Shown here: positions 57,354-64,000 of the stretch, piece by piece | Numbering within the stretch: position 1 is the stretch's first letter | How the letters are laid out: every line of letters begins with the position of its first letter | NCBI GenBank assembly: GCA_948567375.1 | Contig: OX419756.1 | Coordinates: forward strand, 6,019,001 to 6,083,000 | DNA: 64,000 nt | Reading direction: 5' to 3' | From: Lunularia cruciata | Lineage: Eukaryota; Streptophyta; Marchantiopsida; Lunulariales; Lunulariaceae | Notes under the pieces: model-generated | Databases searched by the model: none | Told to the model about the DNA's origin: nothing | The model's input: only the letters and a program-made list of their open reading frames with translations | Translations under genes and position numbers: made by a program

Positions 57354-59483
57354 ATGAGGATCACGAGGACTGTCTCTTCCTCTTCTTGTCTGGCTGCCTT
57401 CTTCATTTTTGTAGTCTTAAATTCTGGAAAAGGTGGAGAGACAAAACGTTTTCCAGCTCAATCAAAACTGCCATTGTTGTCAGAAGACCATAATTTGGGA
57501 GTCCAATCAAGATCGGAGCCGACGGTGTCAAGGAGCGAGCGCGAACAGGGTGCTGAGCAGCTTATTTTCTACAGTTATAGCCTTCCTAGAAAACCCAGTG
57601 GGAAGAAGGTGCACTCGAGTGGACGACTTGGGCATTCAAGGAAGGTTCTTCAGGAAAGAGACTTGGCTTCGTGTCCACTGGAGTTTGATCACATGAAAAA
57701 TTTTCCTTGGTTTGTTGAATCGTGCAAGAATCCTGAAAACTTCAGTGAGGATTCTACTTGCTGCACCGCTCTGCTCTCTGCTTTAGGGTTAGCTGAGGCA
57801 GAGTTGCTCCGAACGGGTGGCGAATTCAGACTCGACAGTAATGCTACAGTTGGGGCGTGTATGGAAGATCTGGCGGGCGAGTTGGAATCTCAGGGCCTCA
57901 AAGACAGTAGTATTGTGCATGCTTGTTTCCCGGAGAGCAAGTATCCCAGCTTTACCAGTAGTCCGACCAAGTGCCAAGGTATTGAGAGAAGACAGCAGTA
58001 TGAACAGCTCGTCCAAGCTCCGAGTATTAATGCGTTAAATGCAACTTGTTCGGGTGATTTACTCAACCTTGAACGTTGTGCTGGTTGTGTATCAACAATG
58101 ACGGAGGTTATCAGTAATCTGTCTGCAATTTCAGAGAACAACGAGGATTGTTTCTTCTTTACTCTTTCGTACACAGCAGGAATTAGCAACGAATACGGGC
58201 CTTGGACCCCTGGTACTGCGGAATGCATCATGGCTGTGAAGGTGATCAGTAAAAAAGGATCAACCAAGCGAATGCTAGCCACGTACATAGGCGGTGGAGC
58301 TGCAGTTGCGGTTGTGGCGTGCTTGATATTTTGGGGACTTGCCTACGTCTGCTGGAAGAGGAAAAGGGGAGAGGAGCACCGCAGATTCATCCAGAGAAAC
58401 AAGACGCTGCTGAAAGCATCCATGAGGCCTAACACTGGGTTGATCAAGTACAAATACGATGAGATCAAAACTGCAACAAAGAATTTCTCTCAGAGGAACT
58501 TCATCGGTTCAGGAGGATTTGGCGTGGTGTATAAAGGTGTGCTAGAGGACGGCCAGGAAATTGCAGTGAAGAAAATGAGGAACAGCTCTGTGGAAGGTGA
58601 TTCAGAGTTCTTGAACGAAGTTGAGGTGATCAACAGCGTTCGTCACCGAAATTTGGTCATTCTACGAGGTTGCTGTGTAGCTAGCACTAGTAGTGATGGT
58701 CCTCAACGGCTTCTCATCTACGATTACATGCCGAACGGAAGTCTGCAAGACTATTTGTTCGGTGCGAACCATCCACCGCTCACCTGGCCAGAAAGACGTC
58801 GCCTTGCCATCGGCATAGCCAAGGGGTTATCGTACTTGCACAACGACACTCGACCACCCATCATCCACAGAGATATCAAAGCAAGCAACATTCTTCTTGA
58901 CGAAGAACTCAATGCCCGTGTCTCAGATTTTGGGCTTGCAAAATTCACTATCGAGGGCCAAACTCACTTGACCACTGCTGTTGCCGGTACTCGGGGGTAT
59001 GTCGCTCCTGAGTATGCTCTCTATGGCCAGCTGACAGAAAAGAGTGATGTGTACAGCTTTGGAGTTGTGCTCCTCGAACTCATGAGTGGGAGAAGCGCTT
59101 TGATAAACGATAAATCTGGTTATCAGCTGATTACAGATTGGGCTTGGTCGATGGTGAAGACCAACAACGTGATTGATATTGTGGATGAGAGTATAAGGGA
59201 TGTGGGTCCCCGGGACGTGATGGAAAGATTTGTTCTGGTTGGAATACTCTGCTCTCACTTGCTGGTGGCATTCCGACCCTCCATGCACGAGGTTTTAAAG
59301 TATTTGGAAGGAGATGTACCAGTTCCAGATGTACCAGATAGGCCCATCCCAATCAATAGTCCAATGGCGTTGTCTGAAGCTCGGGACTCCTCTAAACTTT
59401 TCCCTTTAAGACCAAGCTCTTCGATGTCCCATGAGTTTTCAGGCAGATCTGCAGATATCAGCCCAGATTCTCTACTGCGATGA
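57354..59483 (+). CDS. SPARK-domain receptor-like protein kinase (At1g11050 type), copy 2
   Basis: An intronless frame of 709 residues. A signal peptide covers about 1-25, followed by a variable spacer to about 105 that is longer than in copy 1. The SPARK ectodomain starts CPLEFDHMKNFPWF (107) and includes CC at 136-137 and CIMAV (291-295). The membrane segment is about 309-333. The kinase domain is complete: GSGGFGVV (385-392), Lys 406, HRD (505-507), DFG (525-527), APE (551-553), so an active RD Ser/Thr kinase is expected at the plasma membrane. It shares long identical blocks with copy 1 ([31 protein letters not shown]) and the short C-terminal tail, here ending SLLR. The ligand is unknown. 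Confidence 0.95.
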   Translation: MRITRTVSSSSCLAAFFIFVVLNSGKGGETKRFPAQSKLPLLSEDHNLGVQSRSEPTVSRSEREQGAEQLIFYSYSLPRKPSGKKVHSSGRLGHSRKVLQERDLASCPLEFDHMKNFPWFVESCKNPENFSEDSTCCTALLSALGLAEAELLRTGGEFRLDSNATVGACMEDLAGELESQGLKDSSIVHACFPESKYPSFTSSPTKCQGIERRQQYEQLVQAPSINALNATCSGDLLNLERCAGCVSTMTEVISNLSAISENNEDCFFFTLSYTAGISNEYGPWTPGTAECIMAVKVISKKGSTKRMLATYIGGGAAVAVVACLIFWGLAYVCWKRKRGEEHRRFIQRNKTLLKASMRPNTGLIKYKYDEIKTATKNFSQRNFIGSGGFGVVYKGVLEDGQEIAVKKMRNSSVEGDSEFLNEVEVINSVRHRNLVILRGCCVASTSSDGPQRLLIYDYMPNGSLQDYLFGANHPPLTWPERRRLAIGIAKGLSYLHNDTRPPIIHRDIKASNILLDEELNARVSDFGLAKFTIEGQTHLTTAVAGTRGYVAPEYALYGQLTEKSDVYSFGVVLLELMSGRSALINDKSGYQLITDWAWSMVKTNNVIDIVDESIRDVGPRDVMERFVLVGILCSHLLVAFRPSMHEVLKYLEGDVPVPDVPDRPIPINSPMALSEARDSSKLFPLRPSSSMSHEFSGRSADISPDSLLR

Positions 59484-61833
59484 AGATAATCAGGGTTCGT
59501 TGATAGAATCGGGTACTCGCAGTCGTAGGAATAGTTTATGCTTCGTCAGCGCCTATCTACAGCTTTGACACCTTATTTTAATTGTGAAGAGTTCTGCGCT
59601 AAACTCAGTACAAGTTGCATCAACCAGCAACTGTAGATTTGGGACTCTGGTGATAAACAGTCCAGGATATGGAGGTTTTATCGGGATTTATATGGCCTGC
59701 TCGGTCATGAATACTCACAGTTTTCGCATCTGCATGCCGGAGTCAAAGCTGGTTCTATGAGCAAGAATTACATTTGCAATGCAGGAGGTGAAGAGTGACT
59801 TACTCGGACTACCCAACACACGGTCAACAACCACTCTAGTGAGTTCAGGTGTTGGAAAACTCCTTGTACTGATGGAGAAGATGGTAAAATCAGAGTTCCC
59901 TTGAGAAGATATTCAGGCGAACAATGAGGTAATCTACGCGCGAGCTCTCTAACAACGAATCGATTTTTGGCTCAGGAGGGTAGTAGGACCTGGTTTTATA
60001 ATTCTGGGAATTCCCATAATTTTTGTTAGGTAGAACATTTATGTCCAATCTTCTGTTACAAAGAAGACACTATGGGAGGAAGTAGAACGACTCCCTGTTG
60101 TATCATGCTAGTTATCAGCACTACCTCCAGGTAGCCACTTAGATTTCCATTGGATCCAGAAGATTTGTATTATCTTAATACCTTCTGGAACTATTGCAGA
60201 GTCAGTGAAGCAGCTCGTCCGTCTTTGTAGATCTAACCTCGAGTTCGAGCGAGAGGTATTGAGACACCGTTTGGTTATGTTTCTTATGTTTTCAACAAGC
60301 CATGGCCAGGCAGAGAACGAGTTCTAACACCTTTTTCGACACTGAATTGAGTTTCAATACCAAACCTGTCTATTTCATCTCTCTACTTGTGTTACTCGAA
60401 CAAGATGAACATGCATGAACAAGATGTGTTGAGAAGGCCGGAGTGGCTCAGTCGCAAATTCAATCGCTGGGTGCAGAACCATCAATATTGACGGTCTAAT
60501 TTTAGGTTTGTGGCTGCTAGTTTGTAACTTGTTCAATTTGGTGAGGTCTCGATTTCAATCAGCAGATATATAGTGATAACATTACTTTGCTCTTGCTCTG
60601 ACAGGATGAAATTTGTATGGTTAGGGAGATGGGAGACGCCTCTTCACATCGTCTACTTCCAGAGGGTAGTTAGTTAGCAAACACGCACCCTTTAAGGTAG
60701 TACGTAGATACTGAACACCTCAAAAAGAAACATCATAAACCCTAGTTGAACCATTGACATGGTTGCTCTTTTCTACTGATGTTGGACCAAGTTTATTGGG
60801 AATCGAATTACTATTAACACTAAGAGGCTACTCTACTACTAATTTCCCATGGGGATTACAAGCTTTTGAGTGTAGCTCGAAACCAAACAAACGCAAAACT
60901 AAAAAGTGAAATTAGTACATCAAAGGCCGTAACTTCAATACCACTGATCATTTTCACACAACTTCGCATAGTTCCATGACGCAACGACTGTAATCGGACT
61001 GGATTGGAAGTCCTAAAAATAGTACGGTTGCAAACATGGTGGCAAATGCGGCATGTTTGACGGGCAGAGATAAACAATGAGCACTTATCGAATATCCGCT
61101 TGACGAGGGACTGCCTCACTCGTTGTTTGCAAGCGAAAGACTCGCTGCGCTATTTGAGTTCTGACCAGTTCTTTTGTGGCTAGTTTTTCTAGCCACGATT
61201 GCAAAGTGATTTCAGTTCTTATACTCTCGCTGGATCTACTGTTGACCACAATTGGCTACAACCATTCCGTGCACATACACCAATTTCACAATACCATAAG
61301 ATGTGGACAAAATCCAAACTATTTTGAAGTCTCCATCCGAAGCAAGTCTTCATCAGCTGGTCTACTACTTGATCTTCAACACAAGGACCCCTACTCTGTA
61401 CAGAAGATATTTCTCATCCATCTTAGCACGACTCAATAATATCGCAACTATCGTAGGCTCTGTACTCCACGAGTGAAATGTAGATTGGTGATCCAAAGAA
61501 TCTTTATGACTAAAAAATGGCTGTACGGGTCTCAAATCCCAGCATCCTCAACTGTCCATTCAATGATGCGGCATGTGAATCCAGGGAATATGATTTCTTG
61601 CAGACCCATGAACATGAATGTCTGCGAGAGCATATATTCCATCATTTCTTCGCACTGCAGCAAAACGCGGTGATGGAATCTCCAATAGTAATACACCCTT
61701 TACCGTGTATGAGTGAACTTTTTTATGGGTGTTCATTTCACACGGCGTTCAGTCGCGGATGAAAATGTGACTATTACATCTGAGGACGGTTTGTTTATGA
61801 ACTGAAATAACAAAGGGTGATCCACCACAAAAA
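59484..61833. other. Region between convergent kinase 2 and IF3 genes
   Basis: It contains the 3' flanks of both genes. No RNA gene or additional coding exon is recognised; the frames present are short and without domains. Confidence 0.45.
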
Positions 61834-63873
61834 TCATTGTTTCTTTTCTACTCCATCGTCTATTGTGTCACCCTCCGAAACATCATTCTCCTCATTTGGC
61901 GCATCAGGAGATTGCCCTGGAACATCTCGTTTCCTCTTTGACACACTTCTATCGCCAATAGCAGTTGGCCGCACCAAAACCCATCCTCGGTGCCTCTCTA
62001 TTCTTGGGCCAGTTTCGACTTTACACGTGTCTTGAAGCTACATTGATCATTTCAAGCATCGGCAGCATCAGTATGGCACATGGCAACCTAGTCATGCTTT
62101 TAGATCCAAAGCTCTTGACACAATTCGCTTTGAGCACCATCTATCCAGATGTTCAACCCCACGAAATATGACAGCCTTGAATTCAGACAAGATGGGGCCA
62201 AATAATAAACGTCACGTCCCATCACGTACCATAGTTACCATGCGGTTTATAATGTCTCGACCCTTCGGCTCCAAGTCGTCGTTGCCGTGGGGTATGACCG
62301 CAAGCTGCAAAGAGTTAATCCACTTAGCAAACAACGAAATGGCTCTAATATCCACAAGCACAGAAATATGCCTTGGGTTCTCACGACTTGGAACATAAAA
62401 CTCATGAGAAATATACTAGTGAGTGTGAAGATAGAACAACCGATGGAAACCAATCGTCCAGATAATACATGTTGTTCAACCCTCGCGTACCTTCACTCGG
62501 TGTCCTTTGAGCAATAACCGTGTGGCCATTTGCGCCTTGAGTTCCAGATCTTTTTGCTCCTGCACAGCAACCAAAATATTTCTTAGTCACTCAGACCCAA
62601 GAAGCGGATTACATGCACGATGGTCAGTTACTACCCAATAAACGAGTGGTAGTAATAAAGTACGACGATGAAGGTGACCACGAGTGATTCTACGCTCGGG
62701 TACAAAAATGAGAGGATGCCCTAACTGGAAACCAAATCACTCACACTCTCATAGGATTCAGGCCCACCGACAGATTACTTTCAATCGGTTTCAAGATAGG
62801 ATGGGAACTTGGACTCGTACAGTCACTATCTATGATAGGCGGTCACTGTAAGGAAGCTCACCGTGCAACCAGAACTCAGGCCTATACTGGAAAGGCGGTC
62901 TACTCGGGTCTACTGTATTTAATTTCAAGGCTCGACACATGTAGGATCTAGCCGCTAAAGAAATTAACTTACCGTTCTGGTACTAAATCGCACCTCCTTC
63001 AGGTCATCCAGACGCCGTCTCTCAGACTGCTCAGAAACGATCACCCTTAGAACTTCAAAGTAGAGCTTATGGAAGGAACAACTCAAAATAACACACACCC
63101 CACCGACTATCTGGGCACAAAAGCATACTCTTTAAACTCTGAACCTATTGGTGTCGTATAATTAGAAATATCACGCTGGACTTGAAGGAGGTAGAGTATA
63201 CTGAGGTCCATCTTTACAGGGAAGCTATAATAGGCAAGTATCTACGCGTTAAGCATGATGCGAAGAGGTATCCAAACACCTTGCTCCTGGTGCAGATTAG
63301 GTAAGTACTTCATGGCAACATAATACCATTTCATAACGAAACCCCTGTGTGACGTTACATTCCACTCCTATGCTAGTCTATATCCACGAGAGTGTTGACT
63401 TTCCCACACCTGTTTCCTCTTCACTTCTTTCTCTCGCTGTCTCTCCTTGAATTTTTCCTTGTTGAAATTCATCAGCTTACAAACTGGAGGATCTTGTTTA
63501 CCATCGACCTGCAGTTACATTACAGCACAAGAAGTCAAGACAGAGTACTAGGACTAGTGATCAGAGTGGCCACTAATTGCCCAAGTGGAGCCTATATATC
63601 TGTAAAACTAGTGGTAATATTGCCAGAATAAACTTGCAAAACAATACAAGGATCACGAAGGCAATAAAGAGGTCAAGGCATTCCCATCAATGGAAGTATT
63701 CTCGGGATAGAAATCCAATGACAAATGGAATTCGCAAACAGTATAAGACAAAGATAAGTCCAACCAAGAGACAAATTCAAGAGAATGCAATAAGAGAAGA
63801 CCGACCTCAACCAAGTCCAAATCCATATTTTCAGCACGCCTCAAAGCCTCCATTCGAGAGACAACCTCGTGAC
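61834..63873 (-). CDS. Organellar (mitochondrial-type) translation initiation factor IF-3, 5' end outside the window
   Basis: Six minus-strand exons, all joined in phase at GT..AG sites: 63806-63873 (HEVVSRMEALRRAENMDLDL), 63410-63508 (DPPVCKLMNFNKEKFKERQR), 62973-63026 (RRLDDLKEVRFSTRT), 62491-62559 (EQKDLELKAQMATRLLLKGH), 62230-62400 (SRENPRHISVLVDIRAISLF) and 61834-62037 (VETGPRIERHRGWVLVRPTA, then a basic tail to the stop). These cover the IF3 N domain, linker and C domain. IF3 binds the small ribosomal subunit and proofreads start-codon pairing in mitochondria or plastids. The GPRIER...VLVRP ending matches plant mitochondrial IF3 best. The transit peptide would be encoded right of the window. 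The 62230-62400 exon looks longer than usual, and its 5' edge is the least certain. Confidence 0.85.
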
Positions 63874-64000
63874 CTGTAATAACCAATTGGCAACTGAATA
63901 GTGAACCGGAAACACTTTTTGAATTTGAGAACTATGTGCTTGATACTCGCATAAGAGCAGCATTTGCTCATAAGTCCTTACTCTGCATTGCACCTTAGCC

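Noticed and set aside
57097-57357. Upstream ORF overlapping the start of kinase 2 by ATGA
   Set aside because: Its first codon is GTG, not ATG, so it is not a credible upstream ORF.

Overview
This window is nuclear DNA of a land plant. The evidence is two SPARK-domain receptor kinases of the At1g11050 type, a trihelix transcription factor, a multi-exon organellar IF3 gene with GT..AG introns, and abundant decayed Ty3/gypsy LTR retrotransposons. The large share of old nested elements and the family mix suggest a seed-free plant (bryophyte, lycophyte or fern), but the sequence alone does not settle this.

Positions 1 to about 34,600 are a nest of broken LTR retrotransposons, almost all coding on the minus strand. 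Four main families can be separated. Family A occupies 1-6594, with its left end outside the window, and also left a solo LTR at 25654-26330. Family B is a chromovirus: a near-complete copy at 15679-22325, a plus-strand 3' end at 6595-7442, and a solo LTR at 20140-20826. Family C is also a chromovirus: a complete copy at 8319-13937 with both LTRs, a tRNA-iMet primer site and a GTTGC target duplication, plus an LTR at 30737-31215. Family D has two copies, one at 22991-29455 and one (D') at 7443-15678 that is interrupted by C.

The most unusual content is family D. Its pol-type polyprotein reads protease, then C5-cytosine DNA methyltransferase, then reverse transcriptase, RNase H and integrase, then a PHD finger. 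The methyltransferase motifs can be read in both copies. So this is a retrotransposon that appears to have captured a DNA-methylation enzyme and a chromatin-reader module. Family C is notable for perfect heat-shock-element arrays directly upstream of the TATA box in its LTR. All elements are heavily mutated, with many apparent C-to-T changes.

Positions 34,600 to 64,000 hold the host genes. A two-exon trihelix gene lies at 36608-37735. Two intronless SPARK receptor kinases in the same orientation lie at 44021-46030 and 57354-59483. A minus-strand organellar IF3 gene lies at 61834-63873 and runs off the right edge. Between them are long stretches without recognised genes, four copies of a roughly 85-base dispersed repeat, a near-perfect 26-bp-arm hairpin at 48815-48867, and AT-rich transposon debris at 49-53.5 kb. 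The kinases are probably a duplicated pair of membrane receptors, the trihelix protein a nuclear regulator, and IF3 serves organelle translation. Nothing indicates that they form one pathway.
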